NCBI RefSeq assembly: GCF_023515995.1
Contig: NZ_CP097320.1
Coordinates: 3,658,001 to 3,722,000 of the forward strand
Reading direction: 5' to 3'
Origin: Candidatus Mycobacterium methanotrophicum
GTDB lineage: Bacteria; Actinomycetota; Actinomycetes; Mycobacteriales; Mycobacteriaceae
DNA length: 64,000 nt
Position 1 is the first letter of the stretch; every line of letters begins with the position of its first letter. Both the position numbers and the translations under genes were made by a program. Below are positions 32,945-41,172 of the stretch, piece after piece. The notes under the pieces are model-generated. The model ran no database searches, was not told where the DNA came from, and worked only from the letters and a program-made list of their open reading frames with translations.

Positions 32945-33250
32945 ATGGCCAAGAAATCCCAGGTCGTCAGGAACGATCGCCGTCGCAATACTGTCGCGCG
33001 CTACGCCCAACGACGCGCCGAGATCAAGGAGATCATTCGCTCGCCGCGGAGCGCCCCCGTGCAACGCATCGCGGCGCAAAACGAGTTGGCGCGCCAACTT
33101 CGAGACGCCGGCATGGTGCGGGTGCACAACCGCGACGCCGTCGACGGGCGACTACGCGGCCACGTCCGCAAATTTGGGTTGTCGAGAGTCCGGGTCAGCG
33201 AACTTGCGCACGCCGGACAGCTCCCGGGCGTGCGAAAGACGAGCTGGTGA
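32945..33250 (+). CDS. rpsN2: zinc-independent ribosomal protein S14
   Basis: ATG 32945 preceded by GAGGAG. 101 residues, MAKKSQVVRNDRRRNTVARY ... GRLRGHVRKFGLSRVRVSEL to PGVRKTSW. This is the cysteine-free S14 form used under zinc starvation. The only gene of the four-gene operon that remains fully open. The rpsR2 start overlaps its stop (TGATG). It may still be made if the Zur promoter works. Confidence 0.92.
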   Translation: MAKKSQVVRNDRRRNTVARYAQRRAEIKEIIRSPRSAPVQRIAAQNELARQLRDAGMVRVHNRDAVDGRLRGHVRKFGLSRVRVSELAHAGQLPGVRKTSW

Positions 33251-33345
33251 TGGCCAAAAACCCGCGCGAACAGGCAGGTCCGCTCCTTTGGCCGGCCGCG
33301 CGCCTAAGAAGAATCTTCTCGATGTGCTAGGCCTTATGCGGGCGG
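33250..33345 (+). pseudogene. rpsR2: 5' fragment of ribosomal protein S18
   Basis: Begins MAKNPREQAGPL at ATG 33250. A frame change gives AGRAPKKNLLDVLGL, the conserved S18 N-terminal segment, after which homology stops (MRAASLTDSELAQG is unrelated). The C-terminal part sits at 30781-30922. A rearrangement therefore separated the two ends. Confidence 0.7.
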
Positions 33346-33475
33346 CGTCGCTGACCGACAGCGAACTGGCCCAAGGTCCTCGGCGGTGGGTCGACCACCC
33401 CGATCCGCTGCCACCGTGGGACGTCGTTCATGCCCACTGAATCCTCGAAGAAACTTCACACCGCTGGGAGCGAAC

Positions 33476-33742
33476 ATGATCCATCCAACCAACTACCGGC
33501 CCGCCGACCACCGGTCCAGACGGGAAATCGACCAGGCGATCGGCGTCGTCATGGGCATTCGTCGTTGTTCGGCCGAGCAAGCACTCAATGAAATCATCGA
33601 CGTCGTGCGCGCCAGCGGGGTCGGACTGGGAGAAGCATCCTGCGCATTGCTCGAACTGGTCACCGACGGCTCTTGTGACGTTGTAGTGGGTGTGGCCCGC
33701 GTCCACTGGGACGCGTTACTGCGTTCACCGGCACAGGATTAG
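33476..33742 (+). CDS. ANTAR-domain RNA-binding regulator
   Basis: Small protein of 88 residues starting at ATG 33476 behind GGAGCG. RREIDQAIGVVMGIRRCSAE and QALNEIIDVVRASGVGLGEA form an ANTAR-like three-helix domain, which binds two-hairpin RNA motifs to antiterminate transcription. No sensor domain is attached, so it would rely on a partner or act alone. The C-terminus (DVVVGVARVHWDALLRSPAQD) is unremarkable. Intact. Confidence 0.75.
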   Translation: MIHPTNYRPADHRSRREIDQAIGVVMGIRRCSAEQALNEIIDVVRASGVGLGEASCALLELVTDGSCDVVVGVARVHWDALLRSPAQD

Positions 33743-33758
33743 ACCTCGGGAGGATCAC

Positions 33759-33908
33759 TGGACCAAGGTCCAGGCCCGCCGTGAGCTGGTCGCCTGGATC
33801 GAGGACTACAACACTGATCGTCGTCATTCGGCACTGAACATGCGATCTCCGCCGCAGCACGAACAGCAGCTCCGTAACGGCAGGTCCGAATCCGGGCAAG
33901 CGTCATGA
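33759..33908 (+). pseudogene. IS3-family transposase, C-terminal scrap
   Basis: 50 codons: WTKVQARRELVAWIEDYNTD, RRHSALNMRSPPQHEQQL. This is the YN..R.HSAL..SP end of the IS3-type integrase domain. No terminal repeats visible. It abuts the PPE fragment. Confidence 0.8.
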
Positions 33909-34045
33909 GTGCATCGCACCCCGGCAAGGAGCAGTATGGAGGTGTCCTCGCCGGCGTCAAGGCCAAGCTCTACCGGTGGCCTACGGCCAGCCTTGACACC
34001 GGCTGCGGCAGGCGGTCAGTCCCAACGCGATTTTCCCCGGTACAG

Positions 34046-34543
34046 ATGAAGGATCCGGAACATTGCCTGTCGGCAGTCTTCAACGACCTGTTCAGCTCAA
34101 ATGGCTTAGGGTTGAACAGCAGCATCTGGAACACCATCTTCTCGTCCGGCGTCTACATGCCGGGCAACTGGATCGGGATCCTGTCGGAGATCCCCGGGCT
34201 CCTCGGGACTGGGACTGCGGCCGATGGGGCGGCGGCAGCCGAGGGGCTCGGCGGACGTGCCCTGCTGGTCCCGACCGGCGGGCTCGGCGGCGCGGTGTCG
34301 GCGGCCTTGGGTCGGGGTACGGTGATCGGAGCGCTGGCCGTGCCGCCGAGCTGGGATGTGATCGCGCCGACGACAAGCCCTATCGCCCCGTTGTTGGGAG
34401 GCGCCCCGATCAGCGCCCCACCCGCAGTGCCCGGCATGCCGGGAATGCCGGCTACCAGCGCAGCCGGAAACCACTTCAACGGCTCCGTTCCCAAATACGG
34501 GTTCCGCCCGACGGTGGTGGCGCATTCACCGGCAGCGGGGTAA
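34046..34543 (+). pseudogene. PPE-SVP family protein, C-terminal part only
   Basis: About 165 codons: LSAVFNDLFSSNGLGLNSSI, then a glycine/alanine-rich stretch, the SVP-type signature region GRGTVIGALAVPPSWDVIAP, and the ending FNGSVPKYGFRPTVVAHSPA. The ~180-residue PPE domain needed for type VII export is missing. It marks the right-hand edge of the accessory region, 10 bp before the convergent SDR gene. Confidence 0.85.
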
Positions 34544-34552
34544 CCGGCAGCC

Positions 34553-35326
34553 TTACAGCGGGGTGGTGTAGGCGGCGCTGATACCGCCGTCCACCAAGAA
34601 CGTCGCCGCGGTGATGAACGAGGCGTCGTCGCTGGCCAAAAATGCGACAGCTGCTGCGATTTCGTCGGCTTCGGCGAAGCGGCCCATCGGCACGTGCACC
34701 AGCCGCCGGGCCGCGCGGTCGGGATCCTTGGCGAAAAGCTCTTGCAGCAGTGGGGTATTCACCGGCCCGGGGCACAGCGCGTTGACCCGGACACCTTGGC
34801 GAGCGAACTGCACGCCGAGCTCCCGTGACATCGCCAGCACCCCACCCTTGGATGCGGTGTAGGAGATCTGGGAGGTGGCCGATCCCATCACTGCGACGAA
34901 CGACGCCACGTTGACGATCGAGCCTTTACCCGCAGGCGCCATGTGGCGCAACGCCGTCCGGCAACACAGGTAGACCGATGTCAGGTTGACGTCTTGCACC
35001 TGCTGCCAAACCGGCAGCTCGGTGTTCTCGATCAGACCGTCCTCCGGTGGCGAAATGCCTGCGTTGTTGACCGCGATGTCGACCGAACCGTAGGCGTGCG
35101 CCGCGGTGTCGAACAGCGCGTTGACCGCTGCTTCATCCGAAACGTCCACCCCGACGAACAGGCCGCCCAGTTCGTCGGCGGCCGCTGCACCGCTCCGCTT
35201 GTCGATGTCGCCGATGACGACGGTCGCTCCCTCGGCGTGCAGCCGCCGCGCCGACGCCAAGCCGATACCGCCGCCCCCGCCGGTGACAACGGCGATCCTG
35301 CCGGCCAACCGCCGCGTAAGATCCAT
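34553..35326 (-). CDS. short-chain dehydrogenase/reductase (Rv2857c-like)
   Basis: NAD(P)-dependent SDR of 257 residues. Cofactor motif VVTGGGGGIGLA (~13-24), Asp in VDVSDEAAV, NNAGISPPEDG, catalytic Ser in VNVASFVAVMG, then YTASKGGVLAMSREL (Tyr/Lys) and NALCPGPVNTPLL. ATG 35326 overlaps the stop of the upstream gene. In H37Rv an aldehyde dehydrogenase (Rv2858c) lies between; here it is absent. Substrate unknown; a link to polyamine or gamma-glutamyl catabolism is suggested by the neighbours. Confidence 0.9.
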   Translation of the reverse strand: MDLTRRLAGRIAVVTGGGGGIGLASARRLHAEGATVVIGDIDKRSGAAAADELGGLFVGVDVSDEAAVNALFDTAAHAYGSVDIAVNNAGISPPEDGLIENTELPVWQQVQDVNLTSVYLCCRTALRHMAPAGKGSIVNVASFVAVMGSATSQISYTASKGGVLAMSRELGVQFARQGVRVNALCPGPVNTPLLQELFAKDPDRAARRLVHVPMGRFAEADEIAAAVAFLASDDASFITAATFLVDGGISAAYTTPL

Positions 35327-36096
35327 CAGCCCACCCGTCCGCTCGCATAGCAGCGCGCTGCCTCCACGATCGCCGAGAAGAGTCGAAGGTCGTCCAAACT
35401 CTCCTCCGGATGCCACTGCACCGCGAGCACAAGTGCGTCCCCGGGCAATTCCAGCGCCTCGACCACACCGTCGGCATCCCATGCGCTGACAACCAGGCCC
35501 TCGCCGAGTTCGGCGACGGCTTGATGGTGATAGCACTGCGCGTCGACGGATTCACCAACCAATGCGGCCAGCCGGGTACCCGCGACCGTGCGCACCGGCA
35601 GTTGGCTGAACACTGCGTTGCCGGCCCGATGCCCGCTGTGTCCGACGACGTCCGGCAGGTGCTGATGCAGCGTTCCGCCGAGCGCGACATTGAGCACCTG
35701 CGCGCCGCGACAGATGCCCAGCACCGGTAGCTCGCGCCGCAGCGCCGCGGCCAGCAGCGTGAATTCCCAGGCGTCGCGTTGACGATCGGGCGCTTCGGCG
35801 GCCGGATGAGGCTGCTGGCCATAGGCCGCGGGGTCGACGTCCTGGCCACCGGTGATCAGCAGCCCGTCCAGGCCGTCGAGCACCCGTTCCGCGATGTCGG
35901 GACCGACCGGCTGGGGCGGTAGCAACACGGCCACCCCGCCAGCCGCGATCACGCCCTGGAAATAGCCGGCGGGCAGAAAGCTCGCGCGAACATCCCACCC
36001 GCCCATCTGTGCTTGGTCTAAATAAGTGGTCAAGCCGATCACCGGCGGTCTACACCTTGATTGCCCGGCTCCTCCTCGGGCCGTCCCGGCCCGCAT
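35326..36096 (-). CDS. class I glutamine amidotransferase-like hydrolase (Rv2859c-like)
   Basis: PuuD-like peptidase C26 protein of ~256 residues. PVIGLTTYLDQAQMGGWDV near the N-terminus, DGLLITGGQDVDPAAYGQQP, nucleophile Cys in VLGICRGAQVLNVALGGTLH, and His/Glu in LAVQWHPEES. PuuD enzymes cleave gamma-glutamyl-GABA, and glnA4 upstream is a gamma-glutamylpolyamine-synthetase-like gene, so a shared pathway is plausible. I chose ATG 36096, 10 bp after the glnA4 stop; a longer form from 36156 would overlap glnA4. Confidence 0.87.
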   Translation of the reverse strand: MRAGTARGGAGQSRCRPPVIGLTTYLDQAQMGGWDVRASFLPAGYFQGVIAAGGVAVLLPPQPVGPDIAERVLDGLDGLLITGGQDVDPAAYGQQPHPAAEAPDRQRDAWEFTLLAAALRRELPVLGICRGAQVLNVALGGTLHQHLPDVVGHSGHRAGNAVFSQLPVRTVAGTRLAALVGESVDAQCYHHQAVAELGEGLVVSAWDADGVVEALELPGDALVLAVQWHPEESLDDLRLFSAIVEAARCYASGRVG

Positions 36097-36106
36097 CGTC
36101 GCCGGA

Positions 36107-37483
36107 TCAAAACCGTTCAAACCCGCGCACCCTCTCCCAGTCGGTGACCGCTGCATTGAACGCCGCCACCTCGACGTCGGCGTTGTTGGCGTAGTGGTTC
36201 ACCACATTCTCCCCGAACGCCTGCCGGGCGACCGTCGACGCCTCGAAAAGCTCCGCCGCCTCGGCCAGCGTGCCGGGCAGCCGTTCGACGTCGCCGGCAG
36301 TCCGATAGGCATTGCCTGAGCACGGCTCGGGCAGCTGCAAGCCGTGCTCGATACCGTGCAGCCCGCCGGCGATCAGCGCCGCAACAGCCAGATACTGGTT
36401 GACGTCGCCGCCGGGGACCCGGCATTCCACCCGCGTATTGTCGCCATCACCGACAATACGCAGTGCACAGGTCCGGTTGTCCAAACCCCACGCCACCACG
36501 GTAGGTGCAAAGCTGCGATCGGCAAACCGCTTGTAGGAGTTGATGTTCGGCGCGTAAAGCAGCGTCAGTTCCCGCAACGTGGCCAACTGGCCGGCGAGGA
36601 AGCTGCGAAACGTCTGCGACATGCCGCGCGGCTGCTGCTCGTCGGCGAACACCGCCGAGCCATCCGTCGCCCGAAGTGACATGTGAATATGGCAGCTGTT
36701 GCCCTCGCGCTCATCGTATTTCGCCATGAAAGTCAGCGACTTGCCGTGCTGGTCGGCGATTTCTTTAGCCCCGTTCTTGTAAATACCATGGTTGTCGCAG
36801 GTGACCAGCGCCTCGTCGTAGCGGAACCCGATTTCCTGCTGGCCCTTATTGCATTCGCCCTTGGAAGTCTCCCAGCGCAGGCCCGCACCTTCCATGTGCT
36901 GTCGGATGTCGCGCAGCAGCGGCTCGACGCGGGTGGAGCCCAGCACCGCGTAGTCCATGTTGTAGTCGCTGGCCGCAGTCAGCCCGCGATAACCACTCGC
37001 CCAGGCGTGCCGATACGTGTCGTGGAAAACCAGGAATTCCAGTTCGGTGGCGACATAGGCGCGCAGCCCGCGTTGATGCAGCCGGTCGAGTTGACGACGC
37101 AGGACGCGACGCGGTGCCGGCTCGACCGGGCTGCCGTCGTGCCACGCCAAATCGGCCAGCACCAGCGCGGTCCCGGGCAGCCACGGAATCAGCCGAAGCG
37201 TCGTCAGGTCGGGCAGCATCACCATGTCGCCGTACCCGGCGTCCCAATTCGACATCGCGTAGCCGCCGACGGTGGTCATCTCGACGTCGACGGCGAACAG
37301 GTAGTTGCAACATTCGGCGCCGTGTTCGGAGACCTCGTCGCGGAAGAAGCGCGCCGCGACCCGCTTGCCCATGAGCCGGCCCTGCATGTCGGCGAACGCG
37401 ACGATCACGGTGTCGACGTCACCGGCGGCTACCAGCCGCGCGAGCTCGTCGGGCAACAATGCGCCGCATCTGGCGCCGGTCAC
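36107..37483 (-). CDS. glnA4: glutamine synthetase-like ligase GlnA4
   Basis: ATP-dependent ligase of 458 residues. The GS fold is evident: ADMQGRLMGKRVAARFF early, DYNMDYAVLGSTRVEPLLRD, YDEREGNSCHIHMSLRATDG (metal and ATP site), LLYAPNINSYKRFADRSFAP, NRTCALRIVG and VECRVPGGDVNQYLAVAALI. It lacks the adenylylation-loop tyrosine context of GlnA1. GlnA4-type enzymes have been linked to ethanolamine or polyamine glutamylation in actinobacteria; the exact substrate here is unproven. First gene of the minus-strand trio with the amidotransferase and SDR. Confidence 0.9.
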   Translation of the reverse strand: MTGARCGALLPDELARLVAAGDVDTVIVAFADMQGRLMGKRVAARFFRDEVSEHGAECCNYLFAVDVEMTTVGGYAMSNWDAGYGDMVMLPDLTTLRLIPWLPGTALVLADLAWHDGSPVEPAPRRVLRRQLDRLHQRGLRAYVATELEFLVFHDTYRHAWASGYRGLTAASDYNMDYAVLGSTRVEPLLRDIRQHMEGAGLRWETSKGECNKGQQEIGFRYDEALVTCDNHGIYKNGAKEIADQHGKSLTFMAKYDEREGNSCHIHMSLRATDGSAVFADEQQPRGMSQTFRSFLAGQLATLRELTLLYAPNINSYKRFADRSFAPTVVAWGLDNRTCALRIVGDGDNTRVECRVPGGDVNQYLAVAALIAGGLHGIEHGLQLPEPCSGNAYRTAGDVERLPGTLAEAAELFEASTVARQAFGENVVNHYANNADVEVAAFNAAVTDWERVRGFERF

Positions 37484-37600
37484 AAGGCCTTCCTACCGCG
37501 CCTCTGGATTGCGAGAATCCCCATCAGACTGTGTCTTTGTCTTTCTGCTCGGTATTGCTGTTCGGGACGAACAGTTGCGGTCTCTACGTAGATCCTGCTG

Positions 37601-37625
37601 GGCCAACCCATTCAATGGGTTGGCC
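37601..37625. repeat. 25-bp palindrome at the vapC breakpoint
   Basis: GGCCAACCCATT, a central C, AATGGGTTGGCC: 12-bp arms with a single central base. It lies exactly where VapC homology ends, so it may mark a recombination or hairpin-mediated deletion point. Confidence 0.85.
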
Positions 37626-37675
37626 AGTGATCGCGAGCAGACCACGTTCCATCAAGGGGCCTACCCGGGCTCGGA

Positions 37676-37699
37676 CTACTCGAATGTGGATTCGAGTAG
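37676..37699. repeat. 10-bp perfect stem-loop in vapC
   Basis: CTACTCGAAT, GTGG loop, ATTCGAGTAG. It lies within the vapC reading frame (encoding ATRIHIR), 50 bp from the larger palindrome. Meaning unknown. Confidence 0.8.
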
Positions 37700-37729
37700 C
37701 CGCGGAAGTGTCCAAAAGATAGCGAGTAG

Positions 37730-37967
37730 TCAGGTGGCGTCTGGCTGGCGGTCTCGCCACATCGCATTGACCAACGTTTCGTCTTCGATACCAGCGGTAT
37801 TTGCAGCCATCGCCTCGATGAGCAGCTGAGCCGCGCTTGCCCGGACCGCGGCTCGTAGGGCGGCGTGAACGGTGTCTTTCTTCGTCGTAGTACCGAGTTC
37901 CTTCGGCCGCACGCGCCAGTAGGTCGTCGTCGAGGTCAATCATGGTGCGATTCGCGCCTTTTAACAT
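37730..37967 (-). pseudogene. VapB antitoxin, frameshifted
   Basis: MLKGANRTMIDLDDDLLARAA in one frame, then KELGTTTKKDTVHAALRAAV, RASAAQLLIEAMAANTAGIE and LVNAMWRDRQPDAT in the next. An extra base near 37905 separates them. The ribbon-helix-helix pattern TMIDLDDDLL...TKKDTVHAALR is typical of VapB. With the truncated vapC downstream this TA pair is dead. Confidence 0.8.
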
Positions 37968-37980
37968 ATCACTGGTATAC

Positions 37981-38810
37981 GCGACTTTCGCAGTTATGCG
38001 GCGGCTGCGGCGCAGGCCAGTTTGTAGTCGCGGTATTTGTGGGGATCGGGTTGAGCTGGGCCAATGCCGTTAAATCGGGCGGCGATCAGGGCGCGGCGGA
38101 GCTTGGCGAGCGTGTCTTCGAAGGCGGGTTGGGCCTTGTGGTCATACCAGGGCCCGGCGGAGTGGCGGGCCGTGAGGTCATCGGGGCGATAGCCGAACAG
38201 GATGTGCCAGATGATCACCAGGGTCTGGATCAAGAACCCGAAGAGCACGGTGCGCTCCACGGCGCGTTGCACACGGTTGCGGGCCTGGCCGGCCCCGAGC
38301 AGTTGTTTGCCGGCGGCGTTGGCCGGTTCGATCGACCAGCGCTCGGCGTAGCGGGCGATGATGCCCGCGGTGCCGGCGGCGGTGTCGGTGCCACGATCAC
38401 CACCCGGCTGCCGGCCAACGCAGCCGGTTGCCGCGGCCGAGTTCGGCCGGTCCTTGCGCGGCGCCGTCGCGGGCCCAAAACGCGTGGTGGACCTTTTTGC
38501 CCCAGCGCCGAAACAAGGTGTCATCGACGGCGGCTGCGACCGCCGCGCCGGCGCCGAGCACCCGCTCGACGATCAGCCGCGCGGGCGACAAGCCCGGCTG
38601 CCAGCAGCGCGAACATCCCGAACGTGGCCGACCGGCCAAACACCGGCCGCAGTGTTGCCAGCAGTTCACGCCACGAGGCCGGTAAGCTCAGGCCGCAAGC
38701 ATCGGCGGCGTCTCGAACATCTGGGCGAGTACATGTCACCCGCCGATGCTTTCTTCATGATCACCGCCTGATCACGACGACACGCCGATCAAGTCACAAT
38801 CACCCCAAAA
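37981..38810 (-). mobile_element. degenerate IS701-like insertion sequence, copy 2
   Basis: Second copy of the element at 4091-5040, in opposite orientation. Its right end is GCGACTTTCGCAGTTATGCG at 37981-38000; the other end is truncated near 38810 (TTTTGGGGTGATTGTG). Transposase frames: MTCTRPDVRDAADACGLSLP, VDDTLFRRWGKKVHHAFWAR, GIIARYAERWSIEPANAAGK and VLFGFLIQTLVIIWHILFGY. It retains segments lost in copy 1 and lacks others, so the two decayed independently. The pair brackets ~33 kb. Confidence 0.8.
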
Positions 38811-38907
38811 TGTGTACAAGGCTTGCGATTGTTGCGGCGTCGAAGTACGCGATCAGGTCATCGGGCGCAACAACCACTTCCGTAGCGGGATTGATCCGGC
38901 TCGCGGG

Positions 38908-39474
38908 TCACCAGGTGCTGGTTCGCAGGACGATCTCGGCGGCCAACTGGGCCGTCGACTCGTACGCGTTGCGCCGGGTAAGCAATTCGACAACGCGGTA
39001 ATCGCCGTAAACGAACCGTTGGCTGGCACGGGCCACCGCCTGCGTAGCCGGCATGCTGACCAGCGCGGTTGTGTTGATCTCGACCGGTGGACAGTGGTTG
39101 TCGCGAATCACCCCGGCGGCGTCGGCGACCCGCGGATGCCCCCGGTCGATGACCACCAGACCGGTGAAGCGGTCCAGCCTGGTCGCCGCCAGCTCCCAGG
39201 CCAGCTCGCCGCCGACCCGATCGCCGACCAGCACGCCCCAGTCGATGTCAAGCACATCGAGAATGCCCATGACCGACTTCGGCGTCAGGCGTGGGTCTGA
39301 TCCGACGACAATCGTCCGCAGCGACGCGGTATGCAGGCGACCGCAGACCGCGTCGTACGCGGCAGGCGCGCGCTGCGCGGCAGCCAGCAATACCACGACG
39401 GAGCCCTGATCCGGACCGGTATCACTCACCTGGATGGGAAACCCGTCGACGGTTGTCATCATCGTCGAAGGCAC
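38908..39474 (-). CDS. alpha/beta-hydrolase-like protein without serine nucleophile
   Basis: Protein of 188 residues: MTTVDGFPIQVSDTGPDQGS, VVVLLAAAQRAPAAYDAVCG, DIDWGVLVGDRVGGELAWEL, FTGLVVIDRGHPRVADAAGV. The fold resembles the N-terminal part of alpha/beta hydrolases, but the elbow GxSxG position reads GDRVG, so the usual Ser is Arg, and the chain is short with no clear His. It may be a non-catalytic or differently acting member. A truncated paralogue lies at 17253-17567. Intact. Confidence 0.6.
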   Translation of the reverse strand: MPSTMMTTVDGFPIQVSDTGPDQGSVVVLLAAAQRAPAAYDAVCGRLHTASLRTIVVGSDPRLTPKSVMGILDVLDIDWGVLVGDRVGGELAWELAATRLDRFTGLVVIDRGHPRVADAAGVIRDNHCPPVEINTTALVSMPATQAVARASQRFVYGDYRVVELLTRRNAYESTAQLAAEIVLRTSTW

Positions 39475-39663
39475 TAGAGTAAATTACAGTCGAGTAGCCC
39501 GCGCGCGGGCCGTTTTCGCGCAGTGTGTTGACACAGTTGCAATTGGAAACGTTCTTGCAACATAGAACTGGCGCGTCAATTTGCGACGATGACCGCGACG
39601 ATAAGGGAACGGCCCTTTTGAAGCTTTTGACTGACCGCCGTTTTGAAACGGCCGGCGACGTTG
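39475..39663. other. intergenic region downstream of cobQ
   Basis: 189 bp containing GCCGTTT-TG-AAACGGC at about 39637-39653, a 7-bp stem that could terminate cobQ transcription (minus strand). There is also a TTGCAA...TTGCAA duplication near 39537-39562. No gene. Confidence 0.4.
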
Positions 39664-41163
39664 TCAGTGCAGGGCGGCGATGACGGTCGGGCGCGGCGGC
39701 GGGCCACTGCCTAATAATCCGATGGCTGCATCGACGTCGAGGTGGGCGTCCAACAGGTCTGCCATCATATCCAGTTGGCCATCCCGGCGCGCGGGAACGT
39801 CAATGTCATCAGCTACCACAAACCCGTCGCGGCCGGTTGCCGCCGCGACGTCGGTCAGCCAACGGCGCCGGAAGTCGTCGTTGTCGAACAGGCCGTGCCA
39901 GTGCGTTCCGAAAACCTGGCCGCGCCGATAGCCCTGCGGGAATCCATTCACCTCGAACCAGCCGGCCTCCGCGCAGCGGGACAGGCGTCCGTGGTGAATC
40001 TCGTAGCCGTGGAGTGTGCTCTGCCAGCGGCGCAACACCTTGTCGGGGGCGAACACGATGTCGGCGTCCAGCATCCCGATCGCCGCGACCCGGCCTGACC
40101 CGCTTTCGACCGCGTCGTCGATCCAGCGACACAGCATCTGGAAGCCACCGCAGATACCCAGCACCGTGCGCCCGGCCGCGGCATGCGCGGCGATGGCCGA
40201 ATCCAGCCCTCGCTCCCGTAGCCAGCCCAGGTCTGCGACGGTGGCCTTGGTGCCCGGCAGCACGACGACGTCGGCGTCGACCAGGTCGGCGGATTGGCTG
40301 ACCCAACGCACCAGCACGCCGGGTTCGCAGGCCAGCGCTTCGATATCGGTGGAGTTGGAGATCCGCGGCAGCCGCGGCACCGCGACCCGCAGCCACCCCG
40401 AACCGCGCGGTGGCTGCGGCCTGCCGATGACCCGGTGGGCCAGCGCCGAGACGGAGTCCTCGGCGTCGAGCCACAGGTCGTCGCAGTACGGCAGTACGCC
40501 GTAGGTCGGGCGACCGGTGAGCTCGGCGAGTTGCCGCAACCCGGGCTCCAGCAGCGCCGCGTCGCCGCGAAACTTGTTCACGATGAACCCGGCGACCAGC
40601 GCCTGATCGTCGGGCTCGAGCACCGCCACCGTCCCGAACAGATGCGCCAGCAGACCGCCGCGGTCGATGTCGCCGACCAGGATCACCGGCACATTCGCAG
40701 CGCGGGCCAGGCCCATGTTAGCCAAGTCCGTTGCGCGCAGGTTGATTTCGGCCGGCGATCCGGCTCCTTCGCATATCACCGCGTCGAATTCGCTTCGCAG
40801 TTGCGATAATTCGTCGAGCACGATATCGAGCAGCCGGTTGGGGTGCGACCAGTATCCGGTCGCGGTCACCGAGTCGGCGGCCTGTCCGCGGATCACCAGT
40901 TGCGACGTGGTGTCGCTGCCGGGTTTGAGCAGAATCGGGTTGAACCGCACGCTGGGCGCCAGGCCGGCCGCGCGGGCCTGCATCGCCTGGGCTCGACCGA
41001 TCTCACCGCCCTCGACAGTGACCGCGGAATTGTTCGACATGTTCTGCGCCTTGAACGGCGCGACTCGAATGCCCTTGCGCGCCAGCAACCGGCAGAGTCC
41101 TGCGACCACCGTCGACTTCCCGGCGTCGGAGCTGGTGCCGGCGACCAGCAGCGCACCGCTCAC
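39664..41163 (-). CDS. cobQ: cobyric acid synthase
   Basis: Glutamine-dependent amidase of 499 residues that amidates four side chains of adenosylcobyrinate diamide in cobalamin synthesis. BioD-like ATPase domain: ALLVAGTSSDAGKSTVVAGL (4-23), APFKAQNMSNNSAVT, ICEGAGSPAEINLRATDLAN, PVILVGDIDRGGLLAHLFGT. GATase domain: VVLPGTKAT and nucleophile Cys in TVLGICGGFQMLCRWIDD. C-terminal His-containing VFGTHWHGLFD. Complete. Downstream of mapB on the same strand, with a palindromic repeat between. Confidence 0.95.
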   Translation of the reverse strand: MSGALLVAGTSSDAGKSTVVAGLCRLLARKGIRVAPFKAQNMSNNSAVTVEGGEIGRAQAMQARAAGLAPSVRFNPILLKPGSDTTSQLVIRGQAADSVTATGYWSHPNRLLDIVLDELSQLRSEFDAVICEGAGSPAEINLRATDLANMGLARAANVPVILVGDIDRGGLLAHLFGTVAVLEPDDQALVAGFIVNKFRGDAALLEPGLRQLAELTGRPTYGVLPYCDDLWLDAEDSVSALAHRVIGRPQPPRGSGWLRVAVPRLPRISNSTDIEALACEPGVLVRWVSQSADLVDADVVVLPGTKATVADLGWLRERGLDSAIAAHAAAGRTVLGICGGFQMLCRWIDDAVESGSGRVAAIGMLDADIVFAPDKVLRRWQSTLHGYEIHHGRLSRCAEAGWFEVNGFPQGYRRGQVFGTHWHGLFDNDDFRRRWLTDVAAATGRDGFVVADDIDVPARRDGQLDMMADLLDAHLDVDAAIGLLGSGPPPRPTVIAALH

Positions 41164-41172
41164 CTTTCTGTG

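Larger units (their letters stand above)
37584..37729 (-). pseudogene. VapC toxin, N-terminal stub
   Basis: Frame TTRYLLDTSAATRIHIRVVR, ARVGPLMERGLLAI directly follows the VapB stop but has lost an ATG/GTG start (reads CTG). The first PIN Asp (LLDTSA) is present. Homology ends near 37620, at a 25-bp palindrome, and the frame stops within 50 codons. Non-functional. Confidence 0.7.
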
